From: RUG100 sp034927505
Lineage (GTDB): Bacteria > Bacillota > Clostridia > Peptostreptococcales > Anaerovoracaceae
Reading direction: 5' to 3'
DNA length: 64,000 nucleotides
Assembly (NCBI GenBank): GCA_034927505.1
Contig: JAYFPY010000014.1
Span: 186,001-250,000, forward strand
The notes beneath the pieces were generated by a model. The model was given only the letters and a program-made list of their open reading frames with translations, ran no database searches and had not been told where the DNA came from. Position numbers and translations under genes: made by a program. Shown here piece by piece: positions 51,846-60,905 of the stretch; within the stretch, counting starts at the first letter, position 1, and each line of letters begins with the position of its first letter.

Positions 51846-53375
51846 TTGGCAACTACAAAAAAGACAGCTGAAAAGAAACCTGCAGTGAAAAAAGCTGCAA
51901 AGAAGACAGCTGAAAAGAAACCTGCGGCAAAGAAGGCGGAAAAGGCCAAGAAAGCCACAGCAGAAAAGAAGACGACGGCAAAAAAACCTGCGGAAAAGAA
52001 ACCTGCAGTGAAGAAGGCGGAAAAAACAACGAAGGCCGCAGCAGCAAAGAAGACAACGGCAAAAAAACCTGCGGCTAAAAAGACTGCAGCAGCAAAAAAA
52101 CCTGCGGCATCAAAGAAGACAGAAACAAAAAATATCGAGACAAAGAAAAGCACAGTCAAAAAAACTTCCGCAAAGCAGGAAATCAAGACGGCGGACATTT
52201 TGATACAGACAAGAGACAAGGGATCCGACGGTGAAGAAATAGTAAAGACCATGGAAGAATACGTGGCCGAGCTTATTGCAAAGGCCGGCAGAAAAAAGAA
52301 GATCTCATACGATCAGGTGGGCAGGCATGTCGAGTCTGCAGAGATGGACAAGGATCAGATGGATCTGCTTTATGAAGAGCTGTTGAAAAAGGACATTGAA
52401 ATAATTGAAGAAGAACAGCCCAACGACTTTGAACTTTCAGATATCGAAAATGACGATGAGGAAGAAGCAGTGCCGAAGGGCGATGTGGAGGTATCCAAAA
52501 AAGGCGAAAAAGAAGTCAACCTGGAGAGCACCCTTCCAAAGACCGTCGCTGTAGACGATCCGGTAAGGATGTATCTGAAGGAGATAGGCAAGGTGCCGCT
52601 ATTGACGGCCGAAGAAGAGATCGACCTGGCGAAAAGAATGGAAAACGGCGACAATTACGCAAAGCAGAAACTCTGCGAGGCAAACTTGAGACTGGTAGTC
52701 AGCATCGCAAAAAGATATGTAGGAAGAGGTATGCTGTTCCTGGATCTGATACAGGAAGGCAATCTGGGACTGATCAAGGCCGTAGATAAATTCAACTGGA
52801 GGAAAGGCTTCAAATTTTCAACATATGCGACATGGTGGATAAGACAGGCCATAACAAGATCCATAGCCGACCAGGCAAGGACTATAAGGATACCTGTCCA
52901 TATGGTGGAAACCATAAATAAACTGATGCGTATACAGAGGCAGCTTCTCCAGGAACTGGGCCGGGAACCGCTGCCTGAAGAAATCGCGAAAGAAATGGAT
53001 CTGTCCGAGGAAAAGGTAAGAGAGATCCTGAAGATCGCACAGGAACCTGTATCGCTGGAAACTCCAATAGGTGAAGAAGAGGACAGTCATCTGGGCGACT
53101 TCATCCCGGACGACGATGTTCCTGCACCTGCAGAGGCAGCGGCTTTTTCCATGCTGAAGGAACAGCTGGTGGAGGTCCTGGATACGCTCACAGACAGAGA
53201 ACAGAAAGTCCTCAAGCTGAGATTCGGTCTTGAAGACGGAAGAGCCAGGACTCTGGAAGAAGTGGGCAAGAGATTCGATGTCACCAGAGAGCGTATAAGA
53301 CAGATCGAAGCCAAGGCTCTGAGAAAGCTGAGACATCCCAGCAGGAGCAAAAAACTGAAGGATTATCTGGAGTAA
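51846..53375 (+). CDS. rpoD: Primary sigma factor (sigma-70/RpoD) with Lys/Ala-rich N-terminal extension
   Basis: 509 aa from a TTG start with a G-rich binding site about ten bases upstream. Residues 1 to about 113 are an almost pure Lys/Ala/Thr/Pro tract resembling histone H1 tails; a region like sigma 1.1 follows (EEYVAELIAKAGRKKKISYDQV). Then region 1.2 (DPVRMYLKEIGKVPLLT), regions 2.1-2.4 (RLVVSIAKRYVGRGMLFLDL, YATWWIRQAITR), region 3, and region 4 with EEVGKRFDVTRERIRQIEAK. The core is standard; the extension is unusual in length and charge for a Firmicute. It directs most transcription, including the -35/-10 promoters seen in this window. Confidence 0.95.
   Translation: MATTKKTAEKKPAVKKAAKKTAEKKPAAKKAEKAKKATAEKKTTAKKPAEKKPAVKKAEKTTKAAAAKKTTAKKPAAKKTAAAKKPAASKKTETKNIETKKSTVKKTSAKQEIKTADILIQTRDKGSDGEEIVKTMEEYVAELIAKAGRKKKISYDQVGRHVESAEMDKDQMDLLYEELLKKDIEIIEEEQPNDFELSDIENDDEEEAVPKGDVEVSKKGEKEVNLESTLPKTVAVDDPVRMYLKEIGKVPLLTAEEEIDLAKRMENGDNYAKQKLCEANLRLVVSIAKRYVGRGMLFLDLIQEGNLGLIKAVDKFNWRKGFKFSTYATWWIRQAITRSIADQARTIRIPVHMVETINKLMRIQRQLLQELGREPLPEEIAKEMDLSEEKVREILKIAQEPVSLETPIGEEEDSHLGDFIPDDDVPAPAEAAAFSMLKEQLVEVLDTLTDREQKVLKLRFGLEDGRARTLEEVGKRFDVTRERIRQIEAKALRKLRHPSRSKKLKDYLE
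51850..52190 (+). repeat. Low-complexity direct repeats encoding the rpoD Lys/Ala tail
   Basis: Short variants of AAGAAACCTGC(A/G)GC and AAAAAACCTGCGG recur many times; the unit ACAGCTGAAAAGAAACCTGC occurs at both about 51867 and 51907. Such repeats can change in number by slippage. Confidence 0.8.
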
Positions 53376-53379
53376 AAAA

Positions 53380-54084
53380 GTGATAAATATTTCGGACAGA
53401 TTAAAAGCTATCGCACTGGAAATATTATCGGGAGAGACCATGGCCGACATAGGTACCGACCATGGTTTTTTGCCTGTATATCTTTGGGAAAGAAACATAT
53501 GCCCTAAAGTGATACTGACAGATATCAGCAGCGGATCATTGAAAAAGGCAGAAGAATGCTGCCGGTCGAATTATCCAAAAGAGGATTTTGACCTGAGACA
53601 GGGCAGCGGTCTTGAGATCCTGGAACGGGCGGAGGTGGAGGATGTAGTTATTGCCGGCATGGGCGGACTGCTGATGATATCCATCCTTGAAAAAGATTTG
53701 GAGAAAAGCAGATCTTTCAAAAAGTACATACTCCAGCCGCGGAGTGCAGCGGGCCCGCTGCGGCACTGGCTTATACACAGCGGATTTTCCATAGAGGGAG
53801 AGACTCTCGTAAGAGAAGGCAAAAACATATGCGAAATACTGACAGTGGCCCCGGGAAGGGAGAAGATCGCTGATCTTGCGCTGATGCAGGAGCCGGCTGA
53901 TTCCATCAAATGGGAAGTGCCGCTGTGGTACGGCGAAGCGGGGGACGAACTTACGGAAGAATATATATGCAGAAAGATAGCGAAAGAAAAGAATATCCTT
54001 TACGGCATGCGGAAAGGGACGGATGTAGATACAAAAATGGTGGAGAAAAATATTGAATATCTTGAAGAACTGTTGGAGGTGTAG
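53380..54084 (+). CDS. trmK: tRNA (adenine22-N1)-methyltransferase
   Basis: 234 aa from a GTG start with GGAG in the end of rpoD. Methylates A22 of tRNA using SAM. Rossmann SAM site MADIGTDHGFLPVYL near residue 20, ILTDIS after the second strand, and VVIAGMGG of the catalytic region; a C-terminal helical part follows. The position between rpoD and nif3 is characteristic. Confidence 0.92.
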   Translation: MINISDRLKAIALEILSGETMADIGTDHGFLPVYLWERNICPKVILTDISSGSLKKAEECCRSNYPKEDFDLRQGSGLEILERAEVEDVVIAGMGGLLMISILEKDLEKSRSFKKYILQPRSAAGPLRHWLIHSGFSIEGETLVREGKNICEILTVAPGREKIADLALMQEPADSIKWEVPLWYGEAGDELTEEYICRKIAKEKNILYGMRKGTDVDTKMVEKNIEYLEELLEV

Positions 54085-54087
54085 ATA

Positions 54088-54591
54088 ATGGAACCGGAAA
54101 AAATGCGAAGACGGACAAGAGAAATAACAGATCGAAATGAGATCGAAGAGATACTGGCGGGAGAAAAGATATGCCATCTGAGCATGTGCGACGACGGACA
54201 GCCCTATGTGATCCCTATGCTGTATGTGTACAAAGACGGCTATTTCTATTTTCACTGTGCGGAAGTCGGCATGAAACTGGACATACTGGACAGAAATGAA
54301 AAGGTGTGCATCGAAGTCGAGAAAACCGATCCGGACGATATCGTAAAAAATGTCAACACGCCGTGTATGTGGGGGCTGCCCTATAAAAGTGTGGTGGCTT
54401 TCGGGACGGCGGAGGTGTCGGACGACAACGATATAAAGCCGGGCATCATGGATATGCTGGTGGAAAAGGTAAAGCCGGAAGGCTACGTACACAGCCGCGA
54501 CAAGTACCTGGAAAAGAGAATGAAGGGATCCAGGCTGATCATTGCGAAGGTGACTTCCATGACCGGCAAAAAGTGGAACGGAGTAAAATAA
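54088..54591 (+). CDS. Pyridoxamine-5'-phosphate-oxidase-like (NimA-type) flavoprotein
   Basis: 167 aa. FMN-binding split-barrel of the NimA/5-nitroimidazole reductase group: RRRTREITDRNEIEEIL, then LSMCDDGQPYVIPM and FYFHCAEVGMKLDIL. Binds FMN or haem in related proteins; the real substrate is uncertain and resistance cannot be concluded. GGAGGTG precedes the ATG. It is inserted between trmK and nif3, which are usually adjacent. Confidence 0.85.
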   Translation: MEPEKMRRRTREITDRNEIEEILAGEKICHLSMCDDGQPYVIPMLYVYKDGYFYFHCAEVGMKLDILDRNEKVCIEVEKTDPDDIVKNVNTPCMWGLPYKSVVAFGTAEVSDDNDIKPGIMDMLVEKVKPEGYVHSRDKYLEKRMKGSRLIIAKVTSMTGKKWNGVK

Positions 54592-55376
54592 TGGAGTACA
54601 AAAAGCTGACCAATATCATAGAAGAGATCGCTCCGCCTCATTTGGCGGAAAGCTGGGACAACAGCGGCGTGCAGATATATACTGGGAAGAAGAATATATC
54701 CGCTGTACTGGTATGTCTGGAGATAAACAGAGATGTGATCGCAGAAGCAGAGAGAAGAGGAATGGATATGATCGTTTCACATCATCCCCTGATTTTCGGA
54801 GGGACAGACTGCATTGACGCAGGGGACGGCCAGACCGGCGAGTATATAACGAGACTGATAAGATCTGACATATGCGTGTATTCGGCCCATCTCTCCTTTG
54901 ACAACGCACCTCTGGGCAATAATTATTATATGGCACAGCTGCTGCAGCTGACCAATACGGCAAGGCCCATGGACAATGAGGATGGCATACCCGGTCTGAC
55001 AGGGGATCTGCCGCTGCCTATGGACCTGGATGAAGCATGTGCTCATGTGACAAAAGCATTGAAACTGCCGGACGGCTATATCAGAACAGTGGGGGATCCG
55101 GGAGCGATTTTAAAAAAGGTCGGACTCTGCACAGGAGGAGGCGGAGAGTTCCTGGACATTGCTATTAAAGAGGGATGCGATCTGTTCATCACCGGAGATG
55201 TGAAATTCCACGAAGCGCAGAAAGCCAAAGCCAAAGGGATCGCACTGATAGATGCGGGCCACTACGGCACAGAAAAAATTTTTGCTGAGAATTTCGCGGA
55301 CCAGCTGAGAGCCAGAGCCTCAGACGGGATCATAATTGAAGAAACAAGTGCAAATACGAACCCATATGTGGTATAA
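54591..55376 (+). CDS. Nif3-like dinuclear metal-centre protein
   Basis: 261 aa from ATG 54591, which shares a base with the upstream stop; GGAG lies eight bases before it. Metal-binding motifs of the family: VSHHPLIFGG, YSAHLSFDNAPLGNNY, and the C-terminal FITGDVKFHEA and DAGHYGTE. Forms hexamers; often annotated GTP cyclohydrolase I type 2 but the true activity is unsettled. The rnpB promoter lies in its last codons. Confidence 0.92.
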   Translation: MEYKKLTNIIEEIAPPHLAESWDNSGVQIYTGKKNISAVLVCLEINRDVIAEAERRGMDMIVSHHPLIFGGTDCIDAGDGQTGEYITRLIRSDICVYSAHLSFDNAPLGNNYYMAQLLQLTNTARPMDNEDGIPGLTGDLPLPMDLDEACAHVTKALKLPDGYIRTVGDPGAILKKVGLCTGGGGEFLDIAIKEGCDLFITGDVKFHEAQKAKAKGIALIDAGHYGTEKIFAENFADQLRARASDGIIIEETSANTNPYVV

Positions 55377-55377
55377 T
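55369..55377 (+). promoter_or_regulatory. Extended -10 promoter of rnpB
   Basis: TGG then TATAAT (55372-55377), inside the end of nif3; a weak -35 (GTGCAA) lies 18 bases upstream. The expected start, about 55384, coincides with the 5' end of helix P1 of the RNA. Confidence 0.7.
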
Positions 55378-55384
55378 CATTAAG

Positions 55385-55734
55385 GTTTCGGGCAGCTCAG
55401 ATGATCGCGCGCTTTATGTGTGAGGAAAGTCCGGGCTCCGCAGGGCAAGGGTGCCGGATAACGTCCGGCGTAGGAAACTATAGGGAAAGTGCAACAGAAA
55501 CATACCGCCGAAACGGGTAATGCCGTGGCAAGGGTGAAATGGCGAGTCAAGAGCTCACCGGCGTCATGGAGACATGGCGGCCGTGTAAACCCCACCCGGA
55601 GCAAGACCAAGCAGGGAATCCGGCCTGTAGCCCGCAGGCCCCCGGAAGGTAGGTCGCTGGAGGCAGTCAGCAATGGCTGTTCGAGATAGATGATCATCCG
55701 ATACAGAACCCGGCTTATAGAGCTGCCCCGAAAC
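55385..55734 (+). ncRNA. rnpB: RNase P RNA (bacterial type A-like)
   Basis: About 350 bases. The ends pair to form P1: GTTTCGGGCAGCTC at the 5' end with GAGCTGCCCCGAAAC at the 3' end. Universally conserved parts are present: GAGGAAAGTCCGGGCTCC, ACAGAAACATACCGCC, AGCAAGACCAAG and ACAGAACCCGGCTTATAG. It processes tRNA precursors with RnpA. Layout resembles type A rather than the Bacillus type B, from the ACAGAAA and GAGCAAGACC context; a covariance search would settle that. This explains the roughly 390 bases without a protein gene. Confidence 0.95.
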
Positions 55735-55769
55735 TGTTATATCATAAGGACCATAGGAGAGAGATATAG

Positions 55770-57326
55770 ATGAAAAAGGGAAAGATGGATCGACTGTGGG
55801 GAAATAAAGAACTGAAGGCATTGGGAAGACACAGCGTACGCCGAAATTACTGGGCGATAGTTGCTGTGTGTTTTTTGCTTGCACTGATAGCTTCCGAGTA
55901 TACGATGACGACTACAGGCATGACACAGTACAGTGGAGATCAGGCAAATGTAGGTTCAGAGACCCAGGTAAAGAAACAGGCCAATATGGCTGATTCGCTG
56001 ATGGAACTGTACGCCGGGATAACCGGCGGAAAGGCTGTGATGGAAACCCTTCCCGAGGCCAACAAGGGCGTGCTGGCCGGGGTAATAAACGGAGTTACCG
56101 GCGGTACGACTGTCATAAGATCCGCTCTGGATTCAGTAAACGAATTCCTGTTCGGACACAAGATACTAGACAGGGTCTTTTCGCTGATAGCTGTGCTGCT
56201 CAGTCTGCTGTTTCTCGTATTCGTACAGGGAATACTGAAAATAGGAGAACGAAGGTTTATCCTGGAAAACAGGCTCTATCACAGGACCCGGATCTACAGG
56301 ATATTTTTCCTCTACAGGCAGAGAAATCTATGGCAGCCGGCAAAGGTAATGATACTCAGAGTCCTGTTTACAGGACTGTGGGCCCTGACTATAGTCGGCG
56401 GCTTCATAAAATACTATCAGTATAAAATGATACCGTACATTCTGGCAGAAAATCCGGACATACACTGGAAGGATGCATTCCGGCTCACGAAAGAAATGAC
56501 TGACGGACAGAAATGGAGGATGTTCTGTCTGCAGATGTCATTCGCAGGCTGGTTTGCTCTGATGCTTTTGACAGGAGGCCTGGTCGGGGTGTTTTTCAGC
56601 AACCCCTACTACAGAGCCACGGAGGCGGAGCTGTATGTAAAGCTGCGTGAAAGAGTCATCGAAGTGTGCAGCGATGAGTCTATATTCTTTGAAGACAACT
56701 ATCTCATATATCCGCCCGAAGGCGAGGCACCTGAGATTTATCCGGGACTGGCAGTCAGCAAGAAGCACGAGCCTAAGGTGGAATACAGGCGCGATTATAC
56801 AATACCGAATCTTGCGCTGATGTTCATGGCCTTTGCCATAGTCGGCTGGATCTGGGAGGTCCTGTTTTATTTTGTGCAGGACGGTACATTCGTGAACCGT
56901 GGCACCATGCACGGACCGTGGCTGCCCATATACGGCACGGGCGGAGTCGTCGTCCTGATCGTTCTGAAAAAGCTGAGAGAAAAACCGATAGTGCTTTTCT
57001 TTTCGGGCATGGCTGTGTGCGGTACTATTGAGTATTTTACCAGCTGGTATCTTGAAGTTTTCAAGGGCGAAAAATACTGGGACTATACCGGATATTTTAT
57101 GAATATAAACGGGCGTGTCTGTCTTGAAGGCCTGCTGGTGTTCGGGATCGCCTGTGTTGCGTGCGTATATCTCATAGCTCCGCGTGTAGATAAAGCTTTG
57201 AACAAAATGCCTCCGGGAGCCAGATATTCTCTTTTGGCCATACTGTGGGCGGCTTTTGGAGCCGATGCTGCATATTCGCATTTTCATCCGAACACAGGAA
57301 AGGGCATAACAGACGATCTGAAATAA
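55770..57326 (+). CDS. DUF975-CmpB fusion membrane protein, copy 1
   Basis: 518 aa. The N-terminal half is DUF975-like (LGRHSVRRNYWAIVAVCFLLAL entry, then NLWQPAKVMILRVLFT and PYILAENPDIHWKDAFRLT). The C-terminal half matches the CmpB family of putative ABC-transporter permeases: GWIWEVLFYF, NRGTMHGPWLPIYGTGG, and GRVCLEGLLVFGI. Ten or more membrane segments. AGGAGAGA precedes the ATG. A close paralogue follows directly. Function is unknown. Confidence 0.82.
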   Translation: MKKGKMDRLWGNKELKALGRHSVRRNYWAIVAVCFLLALIASEYTMTTTGMTQYSGDQANVGSETQVKKQANMADSLMELYAGITGGKAVMETLPEANKGVLAGVINGVTGGTTVIRSALDSVNEFLFGHKILDRVFSLIAVLLSLLFLVFVQGILKIGERRFILENRLYHRTRIYRIFFLYRQRNLWQPAKVMILRVLFTGLWALTIVGGFIKYYQYKMIPYILAENPDIHWKDAFRLTKEMTDGQKWRMFCLQMSFAGWFALMLLTGGLVGVFFSNPYYRATEAELYVKLRERVIEVCSDESIFFEDNYLIYPPEGEAPEIYPGLAVSKKHEPKVEYRRDYTIPNLALMFMAFAIVGWIWEVLFYFVQDGTFVNRGTMHGPWLPIYGTGGVVVLIVLKKLREKPIVLFFSGMAVCGTIEYFTSWYLEVFKGEKYWDYTGYFMNINGRVCLEGLLVFGIACVACVYLIAPRVDKALNKMPPGARYSLLAILWAAFGADAAYSHFHPNTGKGITDDLK

Positions 57327-57344
57327 ATAAATGGGGAAAAAGGT

Positions 57345-58922
57345 ATGTGGAAACGAAGAGAATTAAAAAAAGAAGCCCGCACCGGGCTGAAAAAAAATTA
57401 CTGAGCATTTGTACTGGTATGTTTCATGATGGCTTTTCTGGTTGGAGAATACGTGGTCTCTATCAATGTGATCTCCAACTTTTCCAGCGTGAAAAATGAA
57501 TTGCAGACAGAGACGGAAGCGGTCCATAAAGCTGAACCCGGCGGCATTGAAAGACTGGAAAAAACCAAGCTGGGCAACGGTATCACAAGCAAGGCGACAA
57601 AAGGTGTGATAGCCGGGATGGCTGACGGATTTACTAACGCCGGTTCTGTAATAAAATCATCAGTGGATTCGGCAAAGAAGATAATAGAGGGCAGAGAGGG
57701 GCTGAGCATATTCTTCACTCTGCTGGGACTGGTATTGAATATACTGTGGCTGTTATTCGGCAAATATATCCTGACAATAGGCGAGCGGAGATTCTTCATG
57801 GAAAATGTCCATTACAGCAAAACTCAGGTCAGGCGGGTGCTGCTGCTGTACAAAGAGAAGAAACTCTGGAATCCGGCGAAGGTCATGTTCATGAGGAGCC
57901 TGTTTCTGATATTGTGGGGATTTACTGTAATAGGCGGGATCATAAAACTGTATTCATATAAAATGGTTCCATACATACTGGCCGAGAATCCGAATATACG
58001 GTGGAAGGACGCCATAAAGCTCTCCAGAGACATGATGAACGGAAACAAACGGCGGGCTTTTCTGATCGACCTTTCATTCTGGTACTGGTATGCGCTGGCG
58101 GTGATGACACTGGGCATTCTGGCCATATTCTTTGTAAATCCCTACTACAGGAGCGTGGAGACAAGACTGTATTCTGCTCTGCGGGCCGAAGGAGCGGAGG
58201 CAAAGATACTGAATATAGACATGCTGAACGATGACGATCTTTACTGTCCGGAACAAGGCGGCAGCGATCTTTATCCGGGGCTGGTCACAAAAGTAAAAAA
58301 ACCATTCATAATCAACTATAAAAGAAACTACTCCATAATGAATCTGATCCTCTTCTTCTTCACTTTCTCATTTGTCGGATGGATATGGGAAGTGAGCATA
58401 CATCTGGTAAGAGGCGGAGTGTTCGTGGACAGAGGAACTATGTACGGCCCATGGCTGCCGATCTATGGAGCGGGAGGCCTGATCATCCTGGTAGGGCTGA
58501 AAAAATTCAGGGAAAAACCGTGGCTGAATTTCATTTTGACTATGGTGGTCTGCGGCATAGTTGAATACGTTACAAGTTATATACTTCAGGCCACAGCCGG
58601 TATGAGGTGGTGGGACTACAGCGGTTACTTCCTGAACATCAACGGCCGCATATGTCTTGAAGGTCTGCTGGTATTTGCCATCGGAGGCACAGTATTCGTG
58701 TATATTTTGGCTCCTCTGTTCGACGATCTTTACAACAGGATACCGAACGGAGTAAAGATACCTGTCATAGCAGTGCTGCTGGCAGCTTTCACAGTGGATT
58801 TCACATACTCGCATTTCCATCCGAATCATGGAAAAGGCATAACAGATTACGGGATAGAAGGGCTGCCGAAAGGAAAGACTGCGGATATACCGGAAGATAT
58901 ACAGATAAAGCACTTGAATTAA
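57345..58922 (+). pseudogene. DUF975-CmpB fusion membrane protein, copy 2, with in-frame TGA
   Basis: Same architecture as the preceding gene. From ATG 57345 (GGGG about eight bases upstream) the frame reads MWKRRELKKEARTGLKKNY and then TGA (57402-57404), continuing AFVLVCFMMAFLVGEY. Copy 1 has RRNYWAIVAVCF at this point, so the TGA replaces a Trp codon (TGG to TGA). The remaining 506 codons are open and well conserved in pattern, ending at 58922. Other genes here end in TGA, so it is a stop in this organism. Options are a recent nonsense mutation, read-through, restart at ATG 57426 (which has no ribosome binding site), or a sequencing error. Confidence 0.75.
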
Positions 58923-58939
58923 GTATCAAAAGATAATAT

Positions 58940-58980
58940 AATAACATCTTGCGGCTATACGCCTGCGGGATGTTATTTTT
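58940..58980 (+). terminator. Rho-independent terminator after copy 2
   Basis: AATAACATC (58940-58948) pairs with GATGTTATT (58969-58977), with a smaller GCG/CGC stem inside the loop, followed by T residues. Confidence 0.82.
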
Positions 58981-58996
58981 AAAGGAATAGAATGTT

Positions 58997-60361
58997 ATGA
59001 GTGAAATCACAGAAAAGAACAAAATGGGTGTGATGCCTGTGGGAAGACTGCTGATAGGCATGTCCTGGCCCGCTATAATATCGATGACGATCCAGGCCCT
59101 CTACAATGTGGTAGACAGTCTGTTCATCGCGCAGACAGGCGAGGAGGGACTGACTGCCATAACCTTGATATTTCCTGTGCAGATGCTGATGATCGCCTTG
59201 GGCGTCGGCACCGGAATAGGCGTCAATTCGCTGATATCCAGAAGGCTGGGAGCCAGAAGATACGAGGAAGCTGATAAAACAGCCAGCATAGGTTTCAAGA
59301 TATCCTTTGTGAACTGGGTCATCTTTGCTGTATTCGGATTATTGTTTGCAAAGCCCTTTATAGCACTGTTCACGGAAAACCAGAGCATAATAACCGCAGG
59401 GGCCCATTATCTTAAGATCATAACTATTGGCTGCATATTCATGATGATACAGATGTCATGTGAGAAAATACTCCAGTCTACGGGAAACATGATAATACCA
59501 ATGATGACCAACATGATCGGGGCAGTCACTAATATAATACTGGATCCAATACTGATATTCGGACTTTTGGGAGCGCCGAAGATGGGGATAATAGGAGCAG
59601 CTGTTGCGACAGTAATAGGTCAGGCCCTTTCCATGACGGTGGTCGTAATACTGCTGTTCAAAAAAAATCATGCGGTGAAAATAGATCTGAAACAGAAATT
59701 CGAAAAGCAAACACTGAAAGAAATATATGCAGTGGGCGGGCCGTCCATAGTCATGCAGGCCATTGCCAGTGTGCTGAACCTGGGCATGAACGGTATACTG
59801 TCCGGGTTTTCGGACACGGCAGTAGCCGTGATGGGAGTCTACGGAAGACTTCAGTCATTCATCTTCATGCCGGTATTCGGCATCAATCAGGGCGCCATGC
59901 CCATATTGGGTTTCAACTACGGAGCCAGGAACAGAAAACGGCTGATGAAGGCTTTCAAACTGGCCGTTATCATGGCAGCTGTCATAATGGGGATAGGACT
60001 TGTATTGTTCCAGTCCATACCCGGAATATTCCTCAGCTGGTTCAATGCATCGGAGGATATGATGAGACTGGGCATACCGGCTTTTCGTGCAATCAGTCTC
60101 TGCTTTATTCCGGCGGCTTTCGGCATCGTTACATCAGGACTGTTCGGCGCCACAGGTCACGGTTTCATCAGTCTTATGGGAGCACTGATAAGACAGCTCA
60201 TAGGAGCCCTGCCTCTGGCATGGATATTTGCCAGGATAGGCGGAGCAACACTGGTGTGGTGGGCTTTTCCCGCAGCAGAAGTGCTGGGATTGGTGTACTG
60301 CATCATAATGGTGAGGTATATCTACAGGAAAGACATCATCAAACTGGATGATGCAGTCTGA
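58997..60361 (+). CDS. MATE-family multidrug/cation efflux transporter
   Basis: 454 aa with twelve predicted helices in two six-helix halves. N-terminus PVGRLLIGMSWPAIISMTIQ and LYNVVDSLFIAQ are typical of the NorM/DinF-like branch; the second half begins at GGPSIVMQAIASVLN. Exports organic cations or metabolites with H+ or Na+. AAGGA precedes the ATG. Its last 23 bases overlap the end of the convergent Cys-cluster gene. Confidence 0.93.
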   Translation: MSEITEKNKMGVMPVGRLLIGMSWPAIISMTIQALYNVVDSLFIAQTGEEGLTAITLIFPVQMLMIALGVGTGIGVNSLISRRLGARRYEEADKTASIGFKISFVNWVIFAVFGLLFAKPFIALFTENQSIITAGAHYLKIITIGCIFMMIQMSCEKILQSTGNMIIPMMTNMIGAVTNIILDPILIFGLLGAPKMGIIGAAVATVIGQALSMTVVVILLFKKNHAVKIDLKQKFEKQTLKEIYAVGGPSIVMQAIASVLNLGMNGILSGFSDTAVAVMGVYGRLQSFIFMPVFGINQGAMPILGFNYGARNRKRLMKAFKLAVIMAAVIMGIGLVLFQSIPGIFLSWFNASEDMMRLGIPAFRAISLCFIPAAFGIVTSGLFGATGHGFISLMGALIRQLIGALPLAWIFARIGGATLVWWAFPAAEVLGLVYCIIMVRYIYRKDIIKLDDAV

Positions 60362-60896
60362 GTTCCGAATCGAGTTTTACAAGATCGTAAATAAGAGGAT
60401 CCTTGATAAGCCGCTTCCACACTGTGAAAGTGGCTTTTATGAATCTTGGGTCCAAAGAGATGCTTTCTGATATCAGCGGACATTCGTAGGGAGTCTCTGC
60501 AGTGGACAGTACCAGGGAAAAATTCCCGTCAAGATCGAGGTGAGGAGCCAGAGGATAGGTCCTGCATTGGAGGGGACGCATATCTCTTTTGCAGTGAGGG
60601 GGCGAGGTGCATCTTATGAAAAACACCTTGCCGTGCCATGAATCGGGGAAATCATAATCTTCCGCATTTTCATATGTCCATTTCAGCCAGCTTTCCCGGC
60701 GTGTAAACAGCTTTTCTTCACCGGGAAGAAGGTATATCCCCAGCTCAAAATCTCCGGCGTCGGGGGATGTCTCATCACCCTCCGGAGTGCAGCATGCGGC
60801 GCCGCACATGCGGCCGCAGTCGCCCTCTATTGGGGACACTCTGTCCAGCAGTCTGTAAATAGCTTTAAATGTACTTTTTTTGATTGAACTTTTCAT
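60339..60896 (-). CDS. YkgJ-family-like Cys-cluster protein
   Basis: 185 aa, cytoplasmic. Cysteines in DCGRMCGAACC, RCTSPPHCKRDMRP and LQCRTYPLAP form the pattern of the zinc/iron-chelating YkgJ group (Fli-related CxxxC-rich proteins); the function is not established. The ATG at 60896 is the only sensible start, yet it lacks a ribosome binding site, and an extended -10 box ends nine bases before it. It converges on and overlaps the MATE gene. Confidence 0.75.
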   Translation of the reverse strand: MKSSIKKSTFKAIYRLLDRVSPIEGDCGRMCGAACCTPEGDETSPDAGDFELGIYLLPGEEKLFTRRESWLKWTYENAEDYDFPDSWHGKVFFIRCTSPPHCKRDMRPLQCRTYPLAPHLDLDGNFSLVLSTAETPYECPLISESISLDPRFIKATFTVWKRLIKDPLIYDLVKLDSELRLHHPV

Positions 60897-60905
60897 AACA
60901 TGTGT

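Noticed and set aside
54088..54591. Calling the NimA-like protein a nitroimidazole resistance gene
   Set aside because: The split-barrel family is broad and the sequence alone does not show reductase activity on nitroimidazoles.
55489..55689. Short open frames on both strands between nif3 and the first DUF975-CmpB gene
   Set aside because: They fall inside the RNase P RNA and have no coding character.
57402..57404. TGA read as selenocysteine or the organism using TGA as Trp
   Set aside because: The paralogue has Trp, not Cys, at this site and I see no SECIS-like hairpin directly after it; several other genes here (for example prmA and the YibE/F genes) end in TGA, so a general code change is unlikely.
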